Part shown: piece by piece, positions 25,540-38,300 of the stretch | How positions within the stretch are numbered: position 1 is the first letter of the stretch | How the letters are laid out: the number at the start of each line of letters is the position of its first letter | Assembly: GCA_036874045.1 (NCBI GenBank) | Contig: CM072341.1 | Span: 1,686,501 to 1,750,500, forward strand | Reading direction: 5' to 3' | Length of the DNA stretch: 64,000 bases | Source: Cymodocea nodosa | Lineage: Eukaryota > Streptophyta > Magnoliopsida > Alismatales > Cymodoceaceae | Program-made: the position numbers and the translations under genes | Notes under the pieces: model-generated | What the model saw: only the letters and a program-made list of their open reading frames with translations | Told to the model about the DNA's origin: nothing | The model's database searches: none

Positions 25540-28500
25540 CGAATCAAACTATTATTCTATTCCTACTTCCATTGTAGCAACTCTTCCTCCACCTACTACC
25601 ATTAATGTTCAAAGTCATGTGCCAAATAAACTTGACAAATCCAACTTCCTTATTTGGATAAACTCCTTCTTGGCTTTGCTGAGAGTTAATGACCTCCTGG
25701 GATATGTCAGATGGAAGTTTCACTTGTCCTGGTGGAGATAGCAATGATGTAGGAGATGAAGCTATGATCACTACTGCTGCAAATTGGAGAAGATAGGATC
25801 TGTTTCTTATAAGCTAGTTATTTTCATCTCTATCACCTGTAGTTTTCTCATAGGTAGCCAACCAATCAAGCTTTATTGGGGACAAGAAAGGAAAGCAGTC
25901 GATGACTGATTATATTTCTCGAGCTACTACTTTAGCAGATAGCTTAGCTATTTCTAGCTCTCCCCTTTTTGATGAAGAGATCAGATTATATATTCTTAGC
26001 AGATTAGGACAAGAATATGAAGTCTTTGTTACTAATGTTACCACACAACTGACTGCTATCCCACTTCCAAATCTACAGAACATGTTAAATGAAGAAATCC
26101 ACATCAACAAGTATCTAAATTCTGCTCCTATTGCAAATTTAGTCATGCATAATAATAGAAATGACAATCATCGTGGTGGACAAAGAAGGAATCAGTTTGG
26201 AGGTAATACAAAACTTAACGATGTTCTTGTTGTCCCTCAAATTCAGAAAAACTTAATGTCTGTTTATAAATATTGTAATGACAATCCATTGAATATTTAG
26301 TTTGACAACTTAGATTTCTCAATTAAGGATCAAACAAATAAGGAGCTAGTACATCGAGGTTAGGCTGACGAATCTTTGTATCAACTCCTAATGCAACAAG
26401 GTGAAGAACAACAACTTGAAGCTCTTCTGGTTGTCAGAACTACATCAGATATTTGGTATTATCAATTGGGGCACCCCAATCAATAGAGAACTAGATTTAT
26501 GATTTCTACAAATAAACTTCTTGTTAGTAATAGTGTCTTGAATTTCTATGATGCATGTTACTTTGAAAAGACTCATAAATTGCCTTTTAATAATGGTAAT
26601 ACAATTGAGAATGAGTCATTTGTACTTATCTTCACTGATTTATGGGAACCAAGTCCCATTGCATCTAAACAGGGATATAGATATTATATAAGTTTTGCAG
26701 ATGATTGTATTAAGTATTCATGGCTATATCCTCTAACATGTAAATCTAAAGCTTTAACAACATTCATAAAGGTGTTACAATTGAAAGGAGATTAGACAGA
26801 AAAATAAAGGTGTTACAAAGTGACAGTAGGGGAGAATTTATAGTTTTCCAAAATTATCTTCAAGATAATGGAATGCAACATTGGTTTTCATGGCCATACA
26901 CCCATGAACAAAATGGGGCCATTGAAAGAAAACACAGATATATAGTGGACACAGGGCTCACTTTATTATCTCATGCAAAGCTGCCAAAATATTTCTAGCC
27001 AGAAGCCTTCTAGACAACCATCTATCTTATTAATAAGATGCTAATATTGCAACTGAAAATTAAAAGCTCATTGGAAGCATTATTCAATGCTTCTCTTAAT
27101 TATTATTTCCTTAATGTTTTTGGGTGTAAATGCTTCCCAAACCTTCAACCATAAAATAGAAACAAATCCAATTTTTGCACTATAGCATGTATCTTCCTAA
27201 GATACTCTACAGATCACAAAGGATATTGATGTTTCTCACTTGAGCATAAAAGGATCTTCATCTTTAGAGATGTGATATTTAGTGAAAATGATTTTTTTTG
27301 CTAAGTATAGAACTTAATCGAATTTCTTGAACAAGTTTTCTAAAGTCTGTTGACATCATTATTACTCCAACTATTGTGTTGCCATGTCGAGATGTTGAAG
27401 ATCAACCAACCTCCACCATTTCCAATGATATATCAATAAATACAGACTCAATTGCTACTAGAAATCAACTTGGTGAAATTCAATCTACTACTGTAGAAGT
27501 CTATTGAAGGTATAGAATCCACCTCACATGTTCATGAAGCATCTAAAATCGAACATAAGCCTGAGATTAGAGGATCAAAGGGCATTTACAAGCTAAAACC
27601 CAAGTATGTGTTAACAATATCTGGATCCAAATCAATTCCCACCACTGTAAGTCAAGCAATAAGGGATCCTAAATGGAGGGCTACAATGTAAGAAGAATAT
27701 GATACATTGACGAAAATAGAAACATGGAAACTAGTGCCTCCACTTGTAGGAAGAAATATAGTAGGAAATAAATGAATTTTCAAAATCGAAGAAAGGTTAG
27801 ATGGTTCTCTAGAGAGATATAGGGCAAGATTGGTTGCCCAAAGCCTCTCTCAACAATATGAAAATGATTATACTAAAACCTACAATTCAATTATTAAACC
27901 TATAATTATTAGGGTAATACTGAGCCATGCATTTGACAATGGTTGGAAAATAAGGTAATTAGATGTATCTAATGCCTTTTTGCATGGTGACATTGAAGAA
28001 GAGATCTATATGCAACAACCACAAGGGTTTATAAATTCTAATTATCCTAATCATATTTGTAGGCTTCAACGCTCCTTAAATGGTCCTAAACAAGCTCCCA
28101 AAGCATAGTTTAGTAGACTAAAGGGCTTCCTTCAACAACAAGGATTTCAAGACTCCAAGTGTGATGTGTCCTTATTTATTAAGAGTACCAAACAATATGT
28201 TACATATATTCTTATATCTATTGATGATACTATTATTACAAGATCATGTACACATGAAATTAAGAAGATCATTGATGATTTATCCAAGGCATTTGTTGCC
28301 AATGATCTTGGGGATCTTCACTACTTCTTGGGCATTGGAGTTAAGAGAATTGGTCAAGGAATGCACCTTAGTCAATAAAAGTATCTAGTAGATATTCTAA
28401 AGAAGTTTAAAATGGAGGGTATCAAACCTTGTAAGACTCCTATGGCTAGTAGCACAAAACTCACTAAATATTCTGGAGATATTCTTCCCAATCCAATAGA

Positions 28501-29165
28501 ATACAGAAGTTTAGTTGAATCTCTCCAATGTATCACTAGACCAAACATTTCATATGTTGTCAACAAAGTGAGTCAATTTCTTCTTACACCTACAATAAAG
28601 CATCTGAAGATAGTTAAAAAGATTTTGAGATATCTGAAATATACTCCTAGTCATGAGCTTCTTTATAAAAGTTCTCCTTCTACAACCATATAGTACTTAC
28701 ATGCCTTCAGTGATGTAGATTAGAGAGGTAATCAAGTTGATAGGAGATCACATTCAGGATACTATATCTTTACAAGAAGGAACTTAATATCATGGTGTTC
28801 TCGAAGACAGAAATTAGTTTCAAAATCCAGCACTGAATCTGTATATATAGCATTGATAGATGTTGCATGTGAATTTTTGTGGTTGAAAATGTTACCACAT
28901 GAGTTAAATATATCATTCAAGATGCCAACAGTATGGTGTAATAATCATTGTGCAATCCACCTTACAGCAAATCTACTTTATCATGCTTAAACAAAACACA
29001 TGGAAATAAACATTCATTTCATTCAAGACCACATATTAAAAAGAGATTTAATGTTCAGTTTATCAGGTTAGAAGATCAAAAGATCAAATTGTAGATGCTC
29101 TCATAAAAATGATTGGCTCACAAAGTTTTCAAAATTGCAGTCACAAGTTGAGTTTGGTTGCACCA
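25540..29165 (+). pseudogene. Copia gag-pol pseudogene
   Basis: Gag begins near 25560 (NKLDKSNFLIW, later MTDYISRATTLADSL at 25902 onwards). The zinc-knuckle and most of the protease region appear deleted between about 26200 and 26215, where gag's GGQRRNQFGG runs straight into VLVVPQIQKNLMSV. The GAG-pre-integrase DIWYYQLGHPNQ, then integrase (FTDLWEPSP, EQNGAIERKHR), RT (LDVSNAFLHGDIEEEIYMQQ; LISIDD where active elements have YVDD) and RNase H (GYYIFTRRNLISWCS, STESVYIAL) follow in order. Numerous in-frame stops are present. No function is expected. Confidence 0.85.
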
Positions 29166-29170
29166 CCTTT

Positions 29171-29183
29171 AGCTTGAGGGGGG
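29171..29183 (+). other. Polypurine tract
   Basis: agcttgagggggg directly precedes the right LTR, in the usual copia position for plus-strand priming. Confidence 0.7.
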
Positions 29184-29280
29184 CTATTAGAATATAGTGG
29201 CATTCTAGAAGGTTACTTCTGTCTAATTTGGTAACTATCACGTCTTATGGTAATGGGTTATCAATTTGACATGTACAATT

Positions 29281-32102
29281 TGTTGGGATTCCCTCCACAT
29301 GGAGGAAGAACCAATTATTGTCATTTATTTCTATTGCAGGGACTTTGCTGTAATTTACCCACATAACCCTATTAGGGCTTGTGGAGGAAGAGAGAAAAAC
29401 ATCTTTTGGGAGAGGGGTGGTTGTTTTTTGTCAATCTCTTTTGCTAGTACACCACTTTGATCATGAGGTCAATTAGAGGGGCATTCGTGGTCAGATCGAG
29501 TTGAAATTTCAACAACAAGGTCACAACTTGATACTCTTCAGATCAAATGGTTGGATCTAGGATCAGAATAGTAGAGAGTTAGATTTGTAAGGGGTTTCAG
29601 AAGTAGTTTGTCATTATAGTTCTACAATGCACATCCTTGGTAGAAGTTCTAATTGGGGAGCGAAATGAATGTTTGGGCCAAAATGTTTTTTGTGGATTAA
29701 GGACCCATGGAGCTTCATTCTTGCCAATTTTTGTGATTTTTTGAGTAGCATAGTGATAGCAGAATTTTCTGAAATAGAGAAGACCAAATTTGATAAAATC
29801 AATTTTCCTCTTATATATGTTGTTGGTTCTTATGCTATTGTTGATGATAGTGAATGTGTGATTTGTTTGGGGTTGTTAAGTTAATTCTTAAACTTGCTTA
29901 TATAAATAATTACTTTTAGAAGTAAATAAACAACCTTTCACACAAATCAGATAATGAATTCAGTTTGTGCTTTTAACTGCAAGTGTACAGTATATATTGT
30001 ATTTGTGTGCAAGTATAGGTTGATCCCACAGAGATTAAGTAAGAATTATGTACTGTTCTGATTTTTATATTGGAGTTTATGTATGTTTTGTTAAGTATTC
30101 CTTTGAGTTACAATTAACACAACAGACTAAGTTCGTGGAATTATAGTTAACTCAACGGACTAACCTCGTGGACTTACAGTTAACTCCACTAACTAACCTC
30201 GTGGACTTATAGTTAACTCTACGAGCCTATCTTTCCAATTAAAGACTACTATTTATAGAGAAATTCGGTCAACCATTGGACAATTCCACAGATTGTAAAT
30301 AACATCAATTAAGCTTTTTAATGTTAGTTAATATTAGATTTATCATTAAGTAATACTAATATTCAGATGTTTCAAATAGTAACCATTAAAATCTTTAAGT
30401 ATCTGGAATGAATCAATTTCAGTAAACTGTAAAACTATTTTCTATTTTCTGAATTAAACAAACATAAAACATTCACAATACTAACAATGATAACACTAAT
30501 TACGATACAAAACAAACAATACAACACTTTAATACTAAATGTAAACACAAATAATTTGTTATTTTTGGTATTTTGTTTTGATATGTTCTTGAAGATGAGC
30601 GAAATGTGAAATGTAAAAATCTCTATCGATAGTAAAAACTTCCGTCACTACATATGACGCGATTACACCACTGAAAACTTAATCACTTACAATCCTGTCT
30701 CCTCTCTCTATAGAATCACAAATCTAGAATTGTAAAATGATCTCCTCTTTAGCATACTGATATCAACCCGAAACCAAAGCTAGAAGTTTTACGATCTCCT
30801 GAGATATGAGTCAGTACTTGGTGAAGATAGTTTCCCTTCCTACGACACGATCACTCCTCACAGTGGTTGTTAGGCATCATGTTTAGCTCGGAATCGACCC
30901 GACATCAGAAAAGTATCCTCACAGACCTCCGATGGTTGGTGATTTTGGTGGTGGTGTGGAGCTTCCGGGAACTTCCGACACTTCCTATAGTTAGCACGGT
31001 CCTCCCCCTCTACACATACACACACTTTCTTCGTCTTTCTCCTCTTCTTTTATATTTCTTTTAGTAGTAACTACTCTACTTAGATAATCGATTGAATTTC
31101 CTTCATTCATATCAACGACGGTGATTTCTTCTTCCTTCCACGAGTGAATTCCTATGTAATACGTATAATCGTGGTTTTCCTTCGAATGTCCTGTTTTTGT
31201 AACTGCTATAGTGGTATATTAGAAAATAAATGGTCTGTGAAGTTACAGATAACTCAACGGACTTACTTCGTTGATTTAACTATAAAACACGTACAATAAA
31301 GAAATAAACTGTTAACATAATGCATTACCTTAGTGTATATTCATGTAACTCAACGCGCATAGTTATGTTAACTTAATGAGTTAAACATGTATATCTCACA
31401 TGACATAGTAAAACATTTAAATTCAACACATGCATAAATCTAACTTAACGAGTTCAGATATTTTGGATACTTATAAACTTTAACTCTCCGATGCCTAGAT
31501 ACATTTCGAATAGTTAGCAAATACTTATCGAAAATCCACTTAAGTCATGCATTGAAGTTTCAACAAGTGTAATCTAGGAAATAATAAAATATTCTTCTAT
31601 CGTTAAAAACATAACTGTCTGGTACATTAAATATAGCTCTCCAAAATAACAGAAAATTTGGATACTTAAGAATTTCAAAGCTTGTAATTCACCGATAGTT
31701 CAGAAATGTATTAAATTAACGCTAATTCCTTGAAATTATACAAATTCCTTCATTAAAGCATATAACAGTGTAATTATAACATAATGACTTAATTCTCATA
31801 TGATAAGCTAAATATTATGTAATTAACCATCATTTAACCGTTAATATTATGCATTTTTTCATTCTAAACATGATTCATCTAGTTGATTACTAGAGAAGAC
31901 CTTGTGTACCTATCATTTGAGTATAGTGGAAGATTTGGAGGTAGATTGCTTGGTCTCGTGGTTTTTCTTCCCCATACTGGAGAAGGTTTCCACATAAAAG
32001 ACTTGGTGTATTCTTATTTGTAGTTTGCTTAATCATTATACTTGATTTCACTATTAACAAGTCATTTGCAGGCCTTAGATTAGGTTTTAGTTTTTCCCAA
32101 CA
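29281..32102. mobile_element. 2822-bp insertion nested in the copia right LTR
   Basis: Begins TGTTGGGA and ends TCCCAACA. It is flanked by a 5-bp duplication, caatt, at 29276-29280 and 32103-32107. The left LTR of the host element shows the uninterrupted target (tgtacaattgtact). TG..CA ends and a 5-bp duplication are LTR-retroelement features, but I see no second internal LTR and no gag/pol. Around 29970-30035 a segment, ctgcaagtgtacagtatata then ggttgatcccacagag, resembles sequence common in plant LTR elements. It may be a very long solo LTR or a non-autonomous element. Part of it is related to 53900-54800. Confidence 0.75.
30108..30225. repeat. 33-bp tandem repeat, about 3.6 units
   Basis: Units start at 30108, 30141, 30174 and 30207 with the core ttatagttaactcaacgg, then actaacctcgtggac. 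They lie inside the nested element. Confidence 0.9.
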
Positions 32103-32298
32103 CAATTGTAATTAGTTATTTTTATTTTATCAATTTAAAGAAGATTCTAGATGCAGGTTTGTCTATATATTTTCTCTCGTGCTTATTTTATAGAAAAATA
32201 AGGAAAGAGCATTGCTCTCCCATCTCTATTTTCTTTATCCCTCTCTTCTCTTCTCCTACCTTCCTTCAAATTGATCTAATTGATTTCTTAAGAATTCA

Positions 32299-35200
32299 GA
32301 TCAACAAAGTCATACAAAAGAAAAACAGAAAAAAGATGAAAAATTTGATCAAATTATATTGTATTGTATAAATTTTCAATTTAATTGTAAAAATATTTTA
32401 ATGTTATATGCAACTAAATGAAGAGCAGTTTTGGTATAATCAAAAACTATTTTTAGTTTAATTGAAATAAATTTCTATCCAACCAAAGAAAAGTTTCAAT
32501 ATAACTAAATGTTGGATTTGGTTCAACTGAAGTTGAGAATGAACTTGAACTAAACAGATCAACTTATGGAAGCGAAAATTAATGAAAAATATTTTGATCA
32601 TTAGTTTTAGTGCAAATTGAAGATGAGAGATTTCAGACCAAATGAATGGACCAATAATCACATCATTCATTAAGGCATCAGATCAGGAATTAACCAAAGT
32701 AGACTAATAAAAAATATTTTGGTCATTCATTTTAGTAATGATCAAGGACAAGAATTATTGAACCATGCAAATAGATTAATAATTTCATCAAAAGAGCTTC
32801 CACTACCACACTCACCACTCTACAGGTGGTTGAGAAGAAAGGGTGACAATGTTAGAGAAGGGTAAAGACAATATTCCTCACCTTTGACTACATTTGTATC
32901 AATTCTAAAGTGTGACAACTCTAATCAAGAGTAACACCATAGTTGTGCTTGACTCCTAGCAACACTAGTAGAGAATGGTAGAAGTTCAATAGTGGTGTCA
33001 TATGTAGATTTTCAAATTTGTCCTTTAATTATTTTTTAAGTAAATAAGTATTGTTATGAAGATTTGATATGTTATAAATTGTTTTTATTGACATTGTAAT
33101 ATTACAACTTATATGAAATAATAAAATAGATGTTTAAAAAATAAAATTGAAATTTTATGTTGAGAAATTATTTCTATGCATGACTTAATTTTCAAAACAA
33201 AATTTTTGTTTTGATACCACATGCATAGGAGTTAGTCAATCAACATAAATACATCCAACACAAGTGTCCAATTATTTTTATAGAGCAAGTTTTTAATTTC
33301 ATCCAAAAGAGGAGGAATTGAGGACAAAATGAGAGGAGTTGGAGGAGGATCGATCATTGTTCCAATTCAAGTGAATCACTATCGTTATCATATTAGTGGA
33401 AGACCACATTAAAATACTAGATAGATGGGAATTAAGCATGGTTATTTATTCAAATCAAAATTGGATTAAATAACCATAGTTATTTTGATTTTGCACTATC
33501 CTTGAATAAATATGGATTTGCACAACCATTTATTAACCATGTATCTATAATAACCATGCATCCATTAACCATCTAAACATGTTTAGAAAGAAACAGAAAC
33601 ATTGATATAGAGGCATACATCCATTAACCATACATCTATAAAAACAATACATCTATTAACCAACAATCTAAAAACCACATATCCATTAACTAACAAAATA
33701 AGTTTAATCATACAACCATACATCTATAAATAGTCCAAAAAATAGTTATGTAACCAACAAAATACATCCATAAAGAATCTATAAATAGTCATGTAACCAA
33801 CAAAATAAGTCTACAAATTAGCTAGACAATCATTGTTGAAATGTTAGAGCACCCTTATCATAGGCTTCTTTCATTGATCTTAATTATGCAAGTCCATCCT
33901 CCTTAGTCTCAAATTCTAGAAATAATGTCCTTGAATTTAGCTTGTTAAGGCTTAACAAAGCAATACCCCATAATGCATCATTCCCTATCCATGTAGTAGG
34001 CATATACTACTCTTTAAGGCATTCTTCATTATGTATGAGGCTTTCAAGAATAAAGTCATCAACTCCTAATCATGGTTGTCGAATTGTTGATGATTTAGGA
34101 GCTTTTGATTGTGAATGTAGATTTGTTGATGGTCTAGAAGTTTCTAATGTAGGTTGTAGATTTGTTAATGATTTAGTAATAAAACAATGTTTTCCTATTG
34201 TAAATGAACCATCAAATAATTGTCTAAAAAGATCTATAAATTTTATGCCCTTATATTGAAATTTCTCACAAATTGGCTCACACTACAAAACATCATATAA
34301 AGAAATAGTTGATAAACATGATAATAAATAAAAAATGCAAGAAAGAGTTAAAATCACCGAAATAACATTCAAATAACTATGTATCTGCTTCAAGTTTTTC
34401 CATCAATCATCATTTGTGTCTTTTTAAGTCTTACTTGTAGGATCTCCACTTTTCCATTCTTTCTTTAACTTATCACATAGTTATCATTCATGCATACTTA
34501 TTATTATTTGATCATCCTCTTGCTCGATCATCTCAAGCTATTTGAGTGTCCACAAAGACTTACTTATTATCATCTTCATAGATATTCTTGATATTCACTA
34601 GGTTGTTTGAATGTCCAAGGAAGATTACAATAAATAATAAAAAAAGTTATAAAAAAATCCTAACCCTAACCTTTTGATTGCATTGTGTGCCCAAGTTTAT
34701 AGGAGTGGAGTGGATTTACCATTGAGTGGTGGTGGAAGACGAGGAAGCTAATGACCATGTTGAATATTTTCTAGAAAAATGGAAGAGAGAAAACAAAGAC
34801 ACCAATCTTATGCAACTTATATAGGCAAATGGACAAGACAGACTATGAAAATGATGAGAGAGTGGTGACAATAGAGCTTAAGATCAAACTTGATTGACCA
34901 CCTTCATATCAAAGTTGGTGACATGCAAAGGATTCACATAACAAAGCAAGAAAATGTGCATAGGAAGATAGATGTAGCAAATTAAGAGTTTTTTCTTGAA
35001 TTTTCAAATGGGTGAGTGTCCAAAACCTTAGACCCTCTATTCTTTTATACAAGGAAAGTAAGGAAAAAACTTTCCCTGAACCACCTAACACCTTAATTTT
35101 TTTCCCCCTTACTTTCCTTTATCCCTACTTTTTTCTCCTTTCTATTTTACACAAACTCCTCCTTATTGCCACCCATGGGCCTCCGTCGGGTCGGATCAGG

Positions 35201-35347
35201 GATCCGTGTACCAGCCCATTTAACCATGTGGACCGGAGAAAAGGCGTTTTATTGGGTCGATCACTCCCTTCCTCTTTTGTCCTCGTCTTGTTTCTCTGGT
35301 CTTTTATCTTACGGGAGTGGTGGTCCGGCCGAGTAAATCGAGGGGAG
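32299..35347. other. Spacer upstream of GRXS17
   Basis: AT-rich spacer. It contains loose ccattaacca/catccattaa repeats at about 33500-33820 and a 39-bp repeat at 34074-34176. The part from about 35100 is the GRXS17 promoter and leader. No gene is recognised. Confidence 0.5.
34074..34176 (+). repeat. 39-bp imperfect tandem repeat, about 2.7 units
   Basis: Units start at 34074, 34113 and 34152. As 39 is a multiple of three, the open frame at 33942-34259 repeats GCRIVDDL, ECRFVDGL, GCRFVNDL. I do not recognise a protein family. The flanking frame is short, so coding is unproven. Confidence 0.7.
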
Positions 35348-38300
35348 ATGGGCGGCGGTGATGGCGGAGGGGGATTGGTGAAGGACTTGGGGTCGAAGAA
35401 GGAGCTGGATGAGTTGGTGCGGCTCGGTTCGCCGGTGATCCTCCACTTCTGGGCGTCGTGGTGCGAGGCGTCCAAGCAGATGGATCAAGTCTTCTCCCAC
35501 TTGGCCACCGATTTCCCTCACGCGTACTTCTTCAGAGTCAGTCCTTTCTCTGCCTCCCTTTTTTCTTTGTCTTCTGTTTTCTACGTTTTTGTTTTTGTTT
35601 TTGTTGTCGGTTCTTCTTGTGGTCGATGGATTTTAGTGACGAAGCTTCAATCTGTTTGGTGTTGGTTTTGGTGCCAAGCGATGTGTCTTGAGATTTTACC
35701 ATAACTTGATCTTGTTAGGTTGTGCAAATCTACAATGCTCATAAGTCAGTTGCATACATTTACTTGATGGTAAAATATGAATAGGAACATCCGAAAATTG
35801 ATCATCGAGGTTAAGAACTCGAGAGATAGTCTTCAGCTGAGACGTTTTAATCTCTCGGAATTATAGATACTATACTGGCTTTGGTGTGCTTCATTTGTTG
35901 GATGATGTACGAAATGCATCGTAGACTCTGGTGTTGGTGTATTTCCTTGATTTATTTTTCTCTTTTTGTTCTCTCTGACATGCATGCATGCACCGCGTAT
36001 AGATGACTGATGGATCGCTGCGGTTATTTTTCACCTCCATACTTGTCTTATGCATTATAATCGAAGTATGTTTCATCATGTATGGTTAATGATGGAAAAC
36101 CCACATATTTTGTTTGAAGAAATCCATAAGGACTTTTGTTTGGACTTTTTGAATTGTAAGATAAGAAGGCCGAAGAACTGTACTTGACCCACTGTTTCAC
36201 TTTGTTCTTAGCTGTGCTTCCATATATTCATTCCACCAACTTTTGCTTAAATTGATGTTTCTTGTTTCTTTCTCCCAGGTTGAAGCTGAAGAGCAACCAG
36301 AAATATCTTCATTTTACTCAGTTTCTGCAGTCCCTTATTTTGTTTTCTGCAAGGTTGCAACAATGAGTTTGTTCTTATTTTCCTACTTTCTTAAGTTATC
36401 TACCTTTTTAATCTTAAGGCCATGTTTGATTACTTGATTTAAAGTATTTATTAACCTTGAGAAAGTTAAGTTTGTTGTGTTGCCTTATTTTGTTTTACTA
36501 TCAATTAACCTTAAAATTGAAAATTATTTTTCACAAATCAATAATGGGACCGTGGTTGTTGGCGGACATCCTGTTGTCAAGATGTAGAATCAGAATAAAG
36601 TCTTCTCCACTTAAGTATTTGTCCTTTTCTTTGTATATGTTAGCAAGTGTGCTTGGATTCTGCAGCAAAAACATCTTAAGAGGTTATTAATGGTGTTCAC
36701 GATGACATTCCTTGTTGCCACTTGACTGGAGGGTGTTTCTTGTCCTAGTCATCAGAAAAAGGGAGATGGATTGGAGTTTATCTGAGCATTCTCCTTTCTC
36801 CATGATGCTTAAGATAGTAACTGAGGTGAAGGTTTAAGGATTGAAATTAGGTGGAATTTGAAATTAACCAAAAAATCATGTCTATCTTAGTTAATGGAGC
36901 TTTTATGCCCAAGTAGTTGGATGAGATGATTACCATGGATCTAGGGAGCTTTGATACAATTTAGGGATACAATATGACTTGTTTCAAATTTGATTCAATG
37001 ATTTGTCATTTTTCTAAAATTTAGGGCATGGCTTTGCTTGGTTGATTAATTAGTTAATACATGCAAGCATAAATAAATAAAGATTCAAAAATCATAAAAT
37101 AGGTGTATCACATAAGTTATACATGACATGACGTAATATACAACATCCATAAAAATTATTGAAAAAGTTATGATATACTATTATATCGGCATGCGACTAA
37201 AAATGCATCCCACTGGATTCCAGTTGTGTTCCCAATGAATGTGTGCGTGGTCTATCCAAAGCAAATCCATTTTTTTTGCTCGAGTGTTCCAGACATGCTA
37301 GGGTGGTGACTGTATGCCATTTTCTGACAAGTATAAGTAGTTTCTTATTGATTTCAACCAGCTGCATCTAAGATTTAGAAATATTAAGGTCATGTTATTT
37401 GAATTTACTTTTTGTGGTAAATCCTATTGCACTATACATGTAACAAGTATTCTCACTTTATTGTGTTCATGGCAAGTATGCTGCTTTTCTCCAAAATCTG
37501 AGGATGACAACAGGAGTCATGTTTCCCTGTCTAGCTTATCGAGGGTTCTTTGTTATGGCATACATTATTGAATAGCATAATCACAACTATCTAAGTTTGT
37601 TTAATTATTAAGTCCAGGATTTAACTAATTACTTATATCAAAATAAATTTCTAAAAAATCAACTACTTGTTCCATTTTTTGTTTATTTTCACTATGGTAA
37701 TTTCTTTTGTTTACATTTATAAACTGCTGAAGAGAATCTTTTGTCTGTCTTTTTTTTGCTGCCTTTCATTGGTACTTTTTTGTCAGGATGGTAAAACTAT
37801 TGATACACTAGAGGGCGCTAATCCTTCCAGCTTAGCCAACAAGGTTGCAAAAGTTTCAGGATCATTGGAGAATGCTAGTTCTGTTGCATCTGCTGCTAGC
37901 TTTGGAATGGCTGCAGGTCCAGCCATCCTTGAGAAAGTCAAAGAGATGTCAACAGGAAATGGTGCTCCATTAGCTGGAAAGCAAGCTTCTGAACTTAGTG
38001 AACCACTGAAGAAGCGCTTGCAACAACTTGTTGATTCTCATCCTGTTTTTCTTTTTATGAAAGGAAGCCCTGAGCAACCAAGATGTGGTTTTAGTCGTAA
38101 AGTTGTGGATATTTTGAAGAACGAGGGAGTTCAATTTGGAAGTTTTGATATACTTACAGATAATGAAGTGCGGGAGGGGATGAAAAAGTTTTCCAACTGG
38201 CCAACTTTTCCCCAGTTATTTTGTAAGGGTGAGCTTCTTGGTGGTTCTGATATTGTAATTGCAATGCATGAAAGTGGAGAGTTGAGAGAAGTGTTTGTAG

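Larger units (their letters stand above)
25229..32293 (+). mobile_element. Defective Ty1-copia retrotransposon with split right LTR
   Basis: A complete but dead element. The left LTR is 25229-25513 (285 bp). The right LTR is 29185-29280 plus 32108-32293 (282 bp), split by a later insertion. The target duplication attca lies at 25224-25228 and 32294-32298. A primer-binding site, tatcagagcc, follows the left LTR; a polypurine tract, gcttgagggggg, precedes the right one. LTR ends read TA..GA instead of TG..CA. Internal gag, integrase, RT and RNase H are in the order of Ty1-copia and full of stops. The LTRs differ at many positions, so the insertion is old. Confidence 0.85.

Noticed and set aside
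25310-25741. A 143-codon gene at the copia 5' end
   Set aside because: The frame starts inside the LTR and runs through the primer site into gag; only the gag part is meaningful.
29266-29460. Short + strand frame at the left end of the nested element
   Set aside because: It spans the insertion junction between the copia LTR and the inner element, so it cannot be a natural gene.
30108-30225. CRISPR-like array (regular short repeats)
   Set aside because: Units are contiguous with no unique spacers, and the host is a plant; it is a tandem minisatellite.
35012-35347. In-frame N-terminal extension of GRXS17
   Set aside because: Open by chance; the family start MGGG..LVKDL lies at 35348 and the upstream residues resemble leader sequence.
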